A DNA stretch of 64,000 nucleotides from Oceanibaculum nanhaiense (GCF_002148795.1 NZ_MPOB01000007.1:1-64000), one strand, 5' to 3'; shown: positions 15,945 through 24,367, counted from the first letter of the stretch. A program made the numbers and translations. Notes: generated from the sequence alone by a model not told the origin.

Positions 15945-17645
15945 ATGACCCGCGTTTCGCTATACGCCCGCTATTCCTCGGACAATCAGAGCGTTTCCTC
16001 CATCGAGGACCAGTTCCGCATTTGCCGGGATCAGGCGGCGCGGGAGAAGTGGAAAGTGGTGGGGGTCTACAAGGACGCCGCCATTTCGGGCGCAAGCGTC
16101 ACCTTGCGGCCGGGTATTCAGGCGCTCTTGCAGGACGCGCAGGCGGGCAAATTCGAGATCGTGCTGGCGGAAGCGCTGGACCGCATCAGCCGCGACCAGG
16201 CCGATGTCGCCATCCTCTACAAGCATTTCAAATTCGCGGGCGTGACGCTCGTGACGCTTGCCGAGGGCGAGATCTCGGAGCTGCATGTCGGTCTCAAGGG
16301 AACCATGAACGCCCTGTTCCTGAAAGACCTCGCCGCCAAGACCCACCGCGGTCTGCGCGGCCGCGTCGAGAAGGGAAAGGCGGGCGGCGGCCTCTGCTAC
16401 GGCTATGACGTCGTGAAGCGGCTCAACGGCGATGGCGAGCAGGTGCGCGGCGAACGGAAGATCAACGAGGCCGAGGCCGAGATCGTCCGCCGCATCTTTC
16501 GCGAATTCGCCGCCGGCAAGAGCCCCAAGGCCATCGCCGCCGATCTCAACCGCGACGGTATTCCCGGTCCCAATGGCAAGGCTTGGGGAGACACCACCAT
16601 TCGCGGCCATGTCTGCCGGGGCACCGGCATCGTCAACAACGAGCTCTATGCCGGTGTGCTGGTCTGGAACCGGCTCCGCTACATCAAGAACCCGGCGACG
16701 GGAAAGCGCGTCTCGCGCGTCAACCCGGAGGCCGAATGGATCAGGACCGAGGTGCAGGAACTGCGCATCGTCGACGAAGACCTGTGGCAGGCGGCGCGGC
16801 GGCGGCAGGAGGAGATTTCCAGGCAGTTCGAGAATGTCACCAAAGGCGTGCGCGCTTATCGTGCCAAGCACGTCAACGAGCTGCGCCGCCCCGCCTTTCT
16901 GTTCTCCGGCCTACTCAAATGCGGCTGCTGCGGCGGCAATTACGGCATCATCACCCGTGACCGCTATGGCTGTCTCAATCGTTATCGGCGGGGTACCTGC
17001 GACAACGGCCATACCATCCGTCGCGATGACATCGAGCAGCGTATTCTGTCCGGCCTTACCGAACGGCTGGTTTCGGCCGAGCGGGTCGCCAAGGCCGTGC
17101 GCGCCTATGCCGAAGCGCTGAACAGTCAGAACCGTGAACGCCGGGCGCAGGTGGAGCTTGACCGTAAGGCGCTGGAGAAGATCGAACGCGGTATCGCCGG
17201 CATCATGGCAGCGATTGAGGACGGCATGTATCAGCCGGCCATGAAGGATCGGATGGAGGAACTGGAACGCCAGAAGGCGGATGTCCTGGCGCGCATGGAA
17301 CAGGCGCCCGAGGATGTCCCGGACATCCACCCCAACATCGCCGAAATCTACAAGGCCAAGGTGACGCAGTTGAGCGAGGCTCTGGCCGATCCCGAACTGC
17401 GCGATCAGGCCGCCGAGGCGTTCCGTGCGCTGGTCGACGAAGTGGTGCTTGAGCCCGGCGACAAGCGCGGCGAGGTCAACGCCACCTTACGCGGCGAGGC
17501 GATGAACATCCTCGACATCGTTTCCGGGCGCAAAAGCCGCAACAGACCCCAAGTTATAACAAAAGACGTTGCGGGCCCCCGCAACCAACAAAACAGCCTC
17601 CCACCCGGGAGGCTTTTTTGTTGCTCGCCGGGGTCGGTGAATTAA
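15945..17645 (+). CDS. Large serine recombinase (site-specific integrase)
   Basis: A 566-residue large serine recombinase, probably the integrase/excisionase of the element. The resolvase-type catalytic domain starts at residue 4 (LYARYS with S11 the likely nucleophile) and has EALDRISRDQAD near residue 85. The Recombinase domain covers about 165-270. A zinc-ribbon domain from about 320 has CGCC and further Cys at RRGTCDN. A coiled coil follows (about 395-450). GAGAAAGGAAAG before ATG 15945 selects this start over the in-frame ATG at 15912. The last 30 or so codons run through a palindrome and a terminator, so the functional end may be earlier. Confidence 0.92.
   Translation: MTRVSLYARYSSDNQSVSSIEDQFRICRDQAAREKWKVVGVYKDAAISGASVTLRPGIQALLQDAQAGKFEIVLAEALDRISRDQADVAILYKHFKFAGVTLVTLAEGEISELHVGLKGTMNALFLKDLAAKTHRGLRGRVEKGKAGGGLCYGYDVVKRLNGDGEQVRGERKINEAEAEIVRRIFREFAAGKSPKAIAADLNRDGIPGPNGKAWGDTTIRGHVCRGTGIVNNELYAGVLVWNRLRYIKNPATGKRVSRVNPEAEWIRTEVQELRIVDEDLWQAARRRQEEISRQFENVTKGVRAYRAKHVNELRRPAFLFSGLLKCGCCGGNYGIITRDRYGCLNRYRRGTCDNGHTIRRDDIEQRILSGLTERLVSAERVAKAVRAYAEALNSQNRERRAQVELDRKALEKIERGIAGIMAAIEDGMYQPAMKDRMEELERQKADVLARMEQAPEDVPDIHPNIAEIYKAKVTQLSEALADPELRDQAAEAFRALVDEVVLEPGDKRGEVNATLRGEAMNILDIVSGRKSRNRPQVITKDVAGPRNQQNSLPPGRLFCCSPGSVN
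17568..17585. repeat. Palindrome in the recombinase 3' end
   Basis: GTTGCGGG and CCCGCAAC pair perfectly around CC. It lies inside the C-terminal codons of the recombinase and just before the terminator. Related short strings (GCCCCCGCAAC) recur at 17703 and 41739, which could mark recombination-associated sequence. Confidence 0.5.
17596..17619 (+). terminator. Rho-independent terminator within the recombinase C-terminal codons
   Basis: Stem GCCTCCC / GGGAGGC (17596-17602 with 17607-17613), loop ACCC, then six T residues. It lies before the in-frame stop at 17643. Either the transcript ends before the stop codon some of the time, or the annotated tail is an extension acquired from flanking DNA. 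Confidence 0.75.
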
Positions 17646-17683
17646 CCAGCCGGTGCGGCCGGAGGCAACGCGCCTGAGCAAGG
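17630..17683. repeat. Direct repeat unit A, left copy
   Basis: Carries GGGGTCGGTGAATTAAC (17630-17646) and GGCAACGCGCCTGAGCAAGG (17664-17683). Both recur in the same order and orientation at 41757-41836; the 20-mer is identical. The block begins at the end of the recombinase gene and could be an element boundary or an attachment-site relic. Confidence 0.7.
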
Positions 17684-17710
17684 CGAACAAGCGGTAAATC
17701 ACGCCCCCGC

Positions 17711-17764
17711 AACCAAATAAAAGACCTCCAATGCAACAGCTTGGCGGCGTTCGCGTGTCCGGGG
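17711..17764. repeat. Dispersed repeat unit B, left copy
   Basis: Contains CCAATGCAA, CTTGGCGGCGTTCG and TGTCCGGGGC in the same order as at 48647-48699. In the right copy the same bases form a better hairpin. It may be a dispersed terminator-like repeat. Confidence 0.6.
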
Positions 17765-17982
17765 CTCGGGGCAAGACGGCCAACGGGCAAGAAAGAGGTA
17801 AGCACACAGGCTTACCGGGCGGGCCTGCGGTGAATGCATCAGCGTCGTGACCGCTCCTGAAATTTATCCCCTACCATGGCAATCTAAGCCCCGCTTGCGA
17901 CAGCCAGGCGCGCAGAGGTGGGGCTATTTCCTTCGATGTCGCGGGAGTCATGCTGGGATCAGGGCGCGCCTGCCGGCGATGT
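17765..17982. other. Intergenic stretch right of the recombinase
   Basis: About 220 bases with no supported gene or promoter. Together with the two repeat units before it, it separates the conjugative element from the leftward GST gene. Confidence 0.4.
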
Positions 17983-18861
17983 TTATGGGTTTGTTGCGCT
18001 GAGTTTATCCTGGGTTCGGGTGTCGAAATCGCTGGCGTCGTGCCGCTCGTGCAACTGGCTCGACGGATCACCGGAAGTTCGGTTCACCTTGCGGCCGCGC
18101 GCGACGGCGGGTCGCGCGAAGACCTGGTCGGCCCAGCGGTTGACATGCGTGTACTCCTGGACCGCGAGGAATTCCGCCGCGTCGTACAGCCAGCCCTTCA
18201 CGAGGCCGCCATACCAGGGCCAGATCGCCATGTCGGCGATGGAATAGTGATCGCCCGCGATGAATTCATTGTCGGCAAGCCGCCGGTCGAGCACGTCGAG
18301 CTGGCGCTTCGTCTCCATGGCGTAGCGGTTGATCGGGTATTCAAGCTTGGCCGGTGCATAGGCATAAAAATGGCCGAAGCCGCCACCCAGGAAGGGCGCT
18401 GAGCCCATCTGCCAGAACAGCCAGGAGAGCGTCTCGGCCCGCGCCGCCGGCTCCGTCGGCAGGAACGCACCGAATTTTTCGGCGAGATACATCAGGATCG
18501 CGCCGGATTCGAACACCCGGATCGGGGTTGCGCCGCTGCGGTCCAGCAGGGCCGGAATCTTGGAGTTCGGGTTGATCTCGACGAAGCCCGAGCCGAACTG
18601 CTCGCCATCGCCAATCCGGATCAGCCAAGCGTCATACTCCGCCTCCTTGTGGCCGGCTGCCAGCAATTCCTCGAACATGATCGTGACCTTCTGTCCGTTC
18701 GGCGTGCCGAGCGAATAAAGCTGGAAAGGATGCTTGCCGACGGGAAGCGCATGTTCTTTCGTCGCACCGGCGATGGGGCGGTTGATGCTGGCGAAGGCGC
18801 CGCCGCTCGCCTGGTCCCAGGTCCAGACTTTGGGTGGAAGATAGTGAGTATGGTCGGTCAT
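17983..18861 (-). CDS. yghU: YghU-type glutathione S-transferase
   Basis: A 292-residue cytosolic protein of the YghU/YfcG class, which in E. coli acts as a glutathione-dependent disulfide-bond reductase. The thioredoxin-like domain (about 45-130) has LYSLGTPNGQKVTIMFEELL, NPNSKIPALLD (cis-Pro loop) and FESGAILMYLAEKFG (Ser of the glutathione site). The all-helical C-terminal domain (about 140-260) contains the NEFIAGDHYSIADMAIWPWY segment. The family-specific long N-terminal extension (YLPPKVWTWDQASGGAFASINRP region) is present. Length is close to E. coli YghU (288). It appears monocistronic. Confidence 0.9.
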   Translation of the reverse strand: MTDHTHYLPPKVWTWDQASGGAFASINRPIAGATKEHALPVGKHPFQLYSLGTPNGQKVTIMFEELLAAGHKEAEYDAWLIRIGDGEQFGSGFVEINPNSKIPALLDRSGATPIRVFESGAILMYLAEKFGAFLPTEPAARAETLSWLFWQMGSAPFLGGGFGHFYAYAPAKLEYPINRYAMETKRQLDVLDRRLADNEFIAGDHYSIADMAIWPWYGGLVKGWLYDAAEFLAVQEYTHVNRWADQVFARPAVARGRKVNRTSGDPSSQLHERHDASDFDTRTQDKLSATNP

Positions 18862-19235
18862 CAGTGGGCTCCGGAGTATCGTTTGGCTACGTGCCTGTCT
18901 TCTCGGTGAGGTGGATCAGGATAGCAGTTATGCCAACGCCTCTCGCCGCAGATATTCCAACCCGATTGCCTTGAGGTCCATAGCTTCTATCCCTGGCATC
19001 TAAGAATGCTTTCTCAGTGCTGGAGATTTTTCAGCCGCGCGCTGGGGGATAGACGCACAATCTGAGGCAGGGCGCCGGCAGTCACTTGCGCCTCGTAATG
19101 CTGCCGATGATTCGCTGCTGGCAGACAACGGAGCAGGGCGGCCCTCAGCTGTCCTGCTCCGCAGTCTATATATTCACTACCATTTCGGCGGTGGGATGAC
19201 CCTGCCGTGCGTAAGGCCTGGTGGGATGATCCTGC
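18862..19235. other. Intergenic stretch between GST and hydrolase genes
   Basis: About 370 bases with no gene supported. A short direct repeat, GGTGGGATGACCCTG and GGTGGGATGATCCTG (near 19191 and 19220), lies close to the hydrolase stop codon. The promoter of the GST gene presumably lies at its right-hand start. Confidence 0.45.
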
Positions 19236-20030
19236 TCAGTTCGCCTTTGCCAGAGAAAAGCTGCGTGCGGCCCCGTCGATCACGTCGGCAACCTCCTGCG
19301 GCCGTGTCATGAAAACTGCGTGGCTCGCCGGCACTTCGGTCACCGCCGCGCCGATGCGTTTTGCCATCGCCTGCAGCATCTTCTGATCGAACGCCTTGTC
19401 CTGCGTGGCGATAACGGCCCAGCTCGGCTTCGTCCTCCAGGCGGCGTTCTCCAGCCTGGTTTCGAAGGCCGACAGGGCGATGGGAACCTGGGAATCACGC
19501 AGGAACGCGGCGTCCGCATCGCTGGCATCGGCGGCAAAGCCGGCCTTGAACTGCTCCGGCTTCACGAAGCCGAAGCCGTCGCTATGGGCGTCGATGACGA
19601 ATTCCGGCGGCGTGGTGAAGCCTGCATATTGCTGGGCCGTCGTCTCGCCGGCATCGGGCGACAGCGCCGAGACATAGACCAGCCCGGCGACATTCGCGTG
19701 GACACCCGCTTCCGTAATGACGGTTCCGCCCCAGCTGTGACCAACCAGGATCGCCGGGCCGGTCTGACGGTCCAGCGCCCGTCTCGTCGCCGCAACATCG
19801 TCGGCAAGCGATGTGAGCGGATTCTGCACGATGGTGACGCTGTAACCGCGCGACGCCAGCTCTTCATAAACGCCGCGCCATCCCGACCCGTCGGCGAATG
19901 CGCCATGCACCAGCACGACGCTTCGAACCGTCTGGAGGTCGGGAATGGGCTGCAAAGGCTCCGCTTGTGCATAGCCTATGAAACCGGCGGCGGTCGCCGC
20001 GGCGGCAGTGGTACGAATGGTTTTGATCAT
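19236..20030 (-). CDS. Exported alpha/beta hydrolase
   Basis: A 264-residue alpha/beta hydrolase with a cleavable signal peptide (about residues 1-23, ending AQA-E). The oxyanion segment is VLVHGAFADGSGW (40-51), and the nucleophile elbow is GHSWGG with Ser99. A late Asp (ATQDKAFD region) and His (PASHAVFM) complete a plausible triad. It resembles the family of small esterase-like hydrolases often labelled alpha/beta fold hydrolase; the substrate is unknown. It is divergent from the Lrp-type regulator 155 bases away, so regulation by that protein is possible. Confidence 0.8.
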   Translation of the reverse strand: MIKTIRTTAAAATAAGFIGYAQAEPLQPIPDLQTVRSVVLVHGAFADGSGWRGVYEELASRGYSVTIVQNPLTSLADDVAATRRALDRQTGPAILVGHSWGGTVITEAGVHANVAGLVYVSALSPDAGETTAQQYAGFTTPPEFVIDAHSDGFGFVKPEQFKAGFAADASDADAAFLRDSQVPIALSAFETRLENAAWRTKPSWAVIATQDKAFDQKMLQAMAKRIGAAVTEVPASHAVFMTRPQEVADVIDGAARSFSLAKAN

Positions 20031-20184
20031 GTTGCCAGTCCTTTCTTGCGGGGGCCAACACTTGGGGCGGCGCCAAATATAGAAAACCCGATACGAATGG
20101 TGCTCTCTAGTTTTGCTTTCTGATTTGTTTTAGAAGTGATTTTCTGAATAGAAATGAGAGTTTTTCTTCATCAAGTAGAGAAAA

Positions 20185-20661
20185 ATGAAAGAATCTTCCA
20201 TCAGCAATCTGGACCGCATCGACATGAAGATCCTGCGTGCGCTCCATGCAGATGGCCGGCTGACGAATGCCGAGCTTGCAACGCGCGTGGGTGTCAGTGC
20301 CGCCACCTGTTACCGGCGGACGCGGCGACTGTTCGATGAAGGTCACATCACCGGGGTCAGGGCGGAGGTCGCACCCGCCTCGGTCGGGCTGGGCGCTCTC
20401 GTGATGATCGGAGTCATGCTCGACCGCTCCACGCCGGACAGCCGCTACGCCTTCGAAGCGGCCGTGCTGAAGGTGAAGGATATCCTCGACTGCATTCTGG
20501 TGGCGGGTGAGTTTGATTATTTCCTCAAAATCCGCGCCCGCGACATAGCCGATTTCAACAAACTGCAGGGTGAGACCTTGATCGGCCTCCCTGGCGTCCG
20601 GAATACCCGGACCTTCTTCGTCATGAGGGAGGTCAAGGAAAACGCGCGATTGCCATTCTGA
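20185..20661 (+). CDS. Lrp/AsnC-family transcriptional regulator
   Basis: A 158-residue regulator with an N-terminal helix-turn-helix (LDRIDMKILRALHADGRLTN, then AELATRVGVSAATCYRRTRRL, about residues 9-50). The C-terminal RAM/AsnC ligand-binding domain (about 70-150) includes LVAGEFDYFLKIRARDIADF and LPGVRNTRTFFVMREVK. Length matches the Lrp family. It faces the alpha/beta hydrolase gene across an AT-rich intergenic region (20031-20184), the usual arrangement for a regulator and its target. The effector cannot be read from the sequence. Confidence 0.9.
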   Translation: MKESSISNLDRIDMKILRALHADGRLTNAELATRVGVSAATCYRRTRRLFDEGHITGVRAEVAPASVGLGALVMIGVMLDRSTPDSRYAFEAAVLKVKDILDCILVAGEFDYFLKIRARDIADFNKLQGETLIGLPGVRNTRTFFVMREVKENARLPF

Positions 20662-20780
20662 CCCGCCGATCCGGGGCCGCTATCGTCAAGGATGAAGGCA
20701 ATACTTACACCGGAAGGGAGGCAGTCCGGCGGTGGAAGGCTGCGGCCACGACGCAGTACACCGCTACTTCTTTGCCGCAC

Positions 20781-21617
20781 CTATGTCGCGGCGACTTCCG
20801 TTCTCACGCCGGCCTTGTGCAGCTTTTCCAGCATTGGTGCCTCGACCGTACGGTCGGTGACCAGCAGCCCGATCTCCGCCGGTTCGCAGATGCGGGCCAG
20901 GGCAGGCCGGGCGAACTTGCTGTGATCGCCGACCAGGATGCACTGCCCCGCCCGTTCCAGTGCGGCGCGTTTCACGGCGATCTTGGCGAGGTCGAAATCC
21001 ATCGGTGCGCCGTCATCATCGATGCCGGAAAAACCCAGTACGGCATGATCGAAGCGGAACTGGCGGATCGTCTCTACCGTGGCAGCGCCGATCAGTGAGC
21101 CGTCGGCGCCGCGCAGCGTGCCGCCGGCGACCACCACCTCGATCTCCGGCCATTCGGCCAGGATCATGGCGCTGGCCAGGCTGGTGGTCACCACGCGCAG
21201 GCCGGACAGGCCGGCAATGACCTGTGTTACCGCCTCCACCGTCGTGCCGACATCAAGGAACAGGCTGTCGCCGTGGTTGATATGCGCCGCCGCGTGCCGG
21301 CCGATGGCCGCCTTGGCCTCCTGGTTGCGGGCACGCTTCTCGGTGTAGCCGAGCCGCACCGTATTTTCCCGCGCGCCCGCCCCGCCGCGGAAACGCTGCA
21401 GCAGCTTCTGCTCATCCAGCGTGATGATGTCGCGCCGGATGGTCTGGGCGGAAACGCCGAAATGCGCGGCCAGGCTCTCGATGGTGGCGTAGCCGCTCTG
21501 GCCGACGATCTCCAGGATCGCCTTCTGCCGCGCGGCGGTGCCGCCGGCACTATCGGCATCGCCGCCCAGGGCACCCCATGGCGGTGGCAAGGTCAGGTTC
21601 TGGCCCGATAGTGGCAT
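20781..21617 (-). CDS. DeoR/GlpR-family transcriptional repressor
   Basis: A 278-residue repressor. The N-terminal DeoR helix-turn-helix (about 27-80) has RQKAILEIVGQSGYATIESLAAHFGVS and TIRRDIITLDEQKLLQRF segments. The C-terminal sugar-phosphate-binding DeoRC domain has FLDVGTTVEAV and the closing DHSKFARPALARI motif. The ATG at 21617 follows AAGGGGA and gives MPLSGQNL; a longer in-frame start would cross the palindromic operator. It is divergent from the SLOG gene and importer operon, which it probably controls. DeoR proteins usually sense phosphorylated sugars or related compounds. Confidence 0.9.
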   Translation of the reverse strand: MPLSGQNLTLPPPWGALGGDADSAGGTAARQKAILEIVGQSGYATIESLAAHFGVSAQTIRRDIITLDEQKLLQRFRGGAGARENTVRLGYTEKRARNQEAKAAIGRHAAAHINHGDSLFLDVGTTVEAVTQVIAGLSGLRVVTTSLASAMILAEWPEIEVVVAGGTLRGADGSLIGAATVETIRQFRFDHAVLGFSGIDDDGAPMDFDLAKIAVKRAALERAGQCILVGDHSKFARPALARICEPAEIGLLVTDRTVEAPMLEKLHKAGVRTEVAAT

Positions 21618-21642
21618 GATTCCCCTTGGATGCTTCCATGGT

Positions 21643-21670
21643 GTAAGGAAGATATTGGAATATTCCTTAC
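21643..21670. promoter_or_regulatory. Palindromic operator between deoR-type gene and SLOG gene
   Basis: GTAAGGAA (21643-21650) and TTCCTTAC (21663-21670) are perfect complements; inside them ATATT and AATAT repeat the symmetry. It lies 26 bases upstream of the repressor start and 51 before the divergent GTG start. It is a likely DeoR-family binding site controlling both genes. Confidence 0.65.
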
Positions 21671-21720
21671 ATAATTTTACATTCTTTCGCAACCAAGCGA
21701 ACCAGCCACCGGAGACTGAC

Positions 21721-22356
21721 GTGCCGATTTCTCTCTTCTACAGCGACTCCGCGAAAGCCCTGTACGGCGATGCCGGGTGTTTCGACCCCTGGAAACTGTG
21801 CTGGACACCGCAGGCGTCCGGTATGCCGGCGGACGCGGTTGCCGTCGCCCCCCGTGATGCCGTCGCCCTGCTGGCGCGCGCCGGGCTGATGCGCCGCGTC
21901 CCGGCCGCTGTGATTGGTCCGCGTGATGCGAAGCCGGAAGAGCAGGCGACCGCCGAAGCGCTTGGCAAGGGCATCGGCGCGCTGGGCCTGCAGCTGCTCT
22001 GCGGTGGCAAGGGCGGCGTGATGGAGGCCGTGTGCAAGGGCTGTCTGGAGGCCGGCGGCCTGCCCATCGGCCTGGTGCCGGACGAGGAATGGAGCGCCGC
22101 CAACCCCTATGTCGCCATTCCGCTGGCGACCGGCATCGGCCCGGCGCGCAACGCCATCATCGCCCGCGCCGCCGAGGTGCTGATCGCCGTCGGCGGCGGC
22201 TATGGCACCCTGTCCGAGATGGCCTATGGCCTGCATTTCGACCGTCTGGTGCTGACCCTGGGCGACGCCCCCGCAGTCCCCGGCGCGATTGCCTGCGCCA
22301 GTGTGGAAGAGGCGCTGGACCGCGCCTGCCATCGGCTTCTGCGGCTCGACCGATGA
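21721..22356 (+). CDS. SLOG/LOG-like Rossmann protein (TIGR00725-like)
   Basis: A 211-residue protein of the LOG-like superfamily (DprA/lysine decarboxylase-like Rossmann fold). A nucleotide-binding region LLCGGKGGVMEAVCKG is followed by GIGPARNAIIARAAEVLIAV and the signature GGGYGTLSE (158-166). Proteins of this type include nucleoside 5'-monophosphate phosphoribohydrolases and uncharacterised SLOG proteins; the enzymatic role here is not determined. I choose GTG 21721 because GGAG lies seven bases upstream; there is no nearby ATG. It is followed by an ABC importer and is divergent from a DeoR-type repressor. Confidence 0.75.
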   Translation: MPISLFYSDSAKALYGDAGCFDPWKLCWTPQASGMPADAVAVAPRDAVALLARAGLMRRVPAAVIGPRDAKPEEQATAEALGKGIGALGLQLLCGGKGGVMEAVCKGCLEAGGLPIGLVPDEEWSAANPYVAIPLATGIGPARNAIIARAAEVLIAVGGGYGTLSEMAYGLHFDRLVLTLGDAPAVPGAIACASVEEALDRACHRLLRLDR

Positions 22357-22443
22357 TGCGCCGGCGATACTGACGCCTCAAACTGACCCAAAGCCGCAAG
22401 CGCAGTGTCATAAAACGGTCAGCAATACCTGCTATGTAAGTTT

Positions 22444-22462
22444 TCGGTCGTATATTGACCGA
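22444..22462. promoter_or_regulatory. Small palindrome upstream of the importer operon
   Basis: TCGGTC and GACCGA surround GTATATT, 64 bases before the permease start codon. It is a candidate operator or promoter element; nothing beyond the symmetry and position supports it. Confidence 0.4.
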
Positions 22463-22474
22463 TAACGGGCACCC

Positions 22475-22501
22475 ACCCCGTGGCCCCAGGGCCAGCGGGG
22501 T
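22475..22501 (+). terminator. Strong hairpin between SLOG gene and permease
   Basis: ACCCCG-TGGCCC pairs with GGGCCA-CGGGGT (one bulged G), loop CA, followed by TTTC. It could end the SLOG transcript or act as a leader hairpin of the importer mRNA; it lies ten bases before the permease ribosome binding site (AGAGGGG). Confidence 0.55.
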
Positions 22502-22525
22502 TTCGGGGCCAGAGGGGCATGGCAG

Positions 22526-23296
22526 ATGCGGATTGTCACCGCGCTTTACCTGATTTATCTCGCGGCGCCGATCGTCATGCTGGCGGTCGGCTCCTTCGGC
22601 GAGAGCTGGACCAACACGCTGTTCCCGACCGGCCTGACGACCCGCTGGTATGAGGAAGTCTATAACGACCCCAGTTTCCGCCGCGCCTTCCTGACCAGCC
22701 TGCAGGTGGTGCTGGCGACCTGCGTCATCGACGCGCTGATCGGCGTGCCGCTGGCCTATGCCCTGCACGCCGCCCGGCAGCGCGGCATCGGGCTTGCCGT
22801 GCGGATGGTCTCGCTGATGCCCATCGTGGTTCCGGAGCTGGTGCTGGCTTTCGGTTTCATCCTGGTGTTCTCCAGTAACACGCTGCCCTGGCTTGGCAGT
22901 ATCTGGCTGCTGATCGCCGGCCATGTCGTGCTGACCATGCCCTATCTGCTGAATACGCTGGTCGCCGATATGGCGCATATGGATATCGACGGGCACGAGC
23001 GCGCGGCGATGAGCCTCGGCGCCTCCTTCCCGCAGCGTTTCTTCGACATCGTGCTGCCGTCCCTGCGGCACAGCCTGCTGTCCGGCCTGATCGTGGTGGC
23101 GGCGCTGTCGGTTGGCGAGTTCCAGCTGTCCAACCTGGTCGCGGGCTTCCTGGACCGCACCTATCCCATCGTGCTGCTGCAGGCGTTTTACGGCGCGACC
23201 GGCTTTGCCTGCGCGGCCACCGTGGTGCTGTTGCTGCTCGCAGCACTCGCCTCGGCGGCCAGCGGCGCCAGCGCCCGTCTCGGCCGTGCGGGTTAG
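22526..23296 (+). CDS. ABC transporter permease, PotC-like
   Basis: A 256-residue inner-membrane permease of the MetI-like family. It has about six membrane segments (near residues 5-25, 58-82, 92-115, 124-145, 180-202 and 230-250) and the EAA-type loop DGHERAAMSLGASFPQRFFD around residues 153-172, which contacts the ATPase. A G+A-rich ribosome binding site precedes the ATG. It is the first gene of a four-gene importer (permease, ATPase, binding protein, permease), each spaced by 35 bases or fewer. Such importers carry iron, phosphonate, hexose phosphate or polyamine; the substrate is not clear here. Confidence 0.88.
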   Translation: MRIVTALYLIYLAAPIVMLAVGSFGESWTNTLFPTGLTTRWYEEVYNDPSFRRAFLTSLQVVLATCVIDALIGVPLAYALHAARQRGIGLAVRMVSLMPIVVPELVLAFGFILVFSSNTLPWLGSIWLLIAGHVVLTMPYLLNTLVADMAHMDIDGHERAAMSLGASFPQRFFDIVLPSLRHSLLSGLIVVAALSVGEFQLSNLVAGFLDRTYPIVLLQAFYGATGFACAATVVLLLLAALASAASGASARLGRAG

Positions 23297-23305
23297 GAGG
23301 CGGAT

Positions 23306-24367
23306 ATGGCCCTCACACTCGACCAGGTGAGCTACCGGTATGCCGGCGGAGCCGGTGTCTCCGACATTGATCTTCATGTCGGGGATGGCGAGCTGCTGGC
23401 GGTCATCGGCCCGTCCGGATCGGGCAAGAGCACGCTGCTGAAGCTGATCGCCGGTTTTCTCTTGCCGGGGAGCGGGCGGATATCCGTCGGCGGCGCTGAT
23501 ATGGCGGCGGTCCCGGCCAACCGGCGCAATCTTGGCGTCGTGTTCCAGAATTACGCGCTGTTCCCGCATATGAGCGTGGCGGAGAATGTCGCCTATCCGT
23601 TGAAAATCAGGGGTGTGGGCCGTACGGAGCGGCTGCGCCGGGCGGTGGCCGGGCTGGCCGCGGTCGGCCTTGCCGGCTTCGAGGACCGGGCCGTCGCCTC
23701 GCTGTCCGGCGGCCAGCAGCAGCGTGTGGCGCTGGCCCGTGCGCTGGTGTTCCAGCCGAGCGGCCTGCTGCTGGACGAGCCGCTATCGGCGCTGGACGCG
23801 GCGCTGCGTGCGGAGATGCGCGACGAGATTCGCCGCGTGCAGCAATTGGCCGGTGTCGCCACGCTGCATGTGACCCACGACCAAGAGGAGGCGTTGTCCA
23901 TCGCCGACCGCGTGGCGGTGATGATGGAGGGAAGGCTGCTGCAGGTCGCCAGCCCGCGCACGCTCTATGACCAGCCCGCCGACGCCCGGGTCGCCGCCTT
24001 TGTCGGCCTCGCCAATCTGTGGCCGGGCAGGGTGCGCGACGCCCGCACGGTTGAGACAGCTCTGGGGGTGCTGGCCTGCGATGCCGCCGGCCATGCGCCG
24101 GGCGCTGCCGTCACTGTGCTGGTGCGGCCGGAGAGGGTGCGCCCGTTGCCGGATGGTGAGACCGGCAGCGATCTGCCCAACCTGTTTTCCGGCCAGATCG
24201 GCCGCGACCGGTTCCTGGGATCTATCCGCCGCTACGATTACGCGACGCCTGCCGGCGCGATCCTCGGCGAAACCGCGTTTCGGGGCGCCTTCTCCCGCGT
24301 CTCGATCCCGCCGGAGGCCATCCGGCTCCTGCCTCCCGACATACCAACCGCAAGAGGTTCGACATGA
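23306..24367 (+). CDS. ABC transporter ATPase, PotA/FbpC-like
   Basis: A 353-residue ATPase. Walker A is GPSGSGKS (35-42), the Q-loop is VVFQNYALFPHMS, the signature is LSGGQQQ from residue 133, and Walker B is LLLDEPLSALD. THDQEEAL carries the switch His. The C-terminal 110 residues form the TOBE-like regulatory domain of the spermidine/iron/sulfate class. It starts nine bases after the permease and overlaps the binding-protein gene by four (ATGA). It would energise uptake through the permeases at 22526 and 25476. Confidence 0.92.
   Translation: MALTLDQVSYRYAGGAGVSDIDLHVGDGELLAVIGPSGSGKSTLLKLIAGFLLPGSGRISVGGADMAAVPANRRNLGVVFQNYALFPHMSVAENVAYPLKIRGVGRTERLRRAVAGLAAVGLAGFEDRAVASLSGGQQQRVALARALVFQPSGLLLDEPLSALDAALRAEMRDEIRRVQQLAGVATLHVTHDQEEALSIADRVAVMMEGRLLQVASPRTLYDQPADARVAAFVGLANLWPGRVRDARTVETALGVLACDAAGHAPGAAVTVLVRPERVRPLPDGETGSDLPNLFSGQIGRDRFLGSIRRYDYATPAGAILGETAFRGAFSRVSIPPEAIRLLPPDIPTARGST

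Larger units (their letters stand above)
1018..17645. mobile_element. Partial integrative conjugative element, trb-type transfer and recombinase module
   Basis: A contiguous block of co-oriented genes: traG, trbB-C-D-E-J-L-F-G-I, two accessory genes typical of such elements (DUF2274, DUF736), an AbiE toxin-antitoxin cargo and a large serine recombinase at the right end. Several junctions overlap as ATGA. Relaxase, S26 protease and trbK are not seen, so the element is incomplete in this window or degraded. The right boundary is placed at the recombinase stop; attachment sites were not proven. Confidence 0.75.

Noticed and set aside
19191-19235. Short GGTGGGATGA direct repeat near the hydrolase gene as a mobile-element end
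   Set aside because: Two short copies about 30 bases apart with no other element features.
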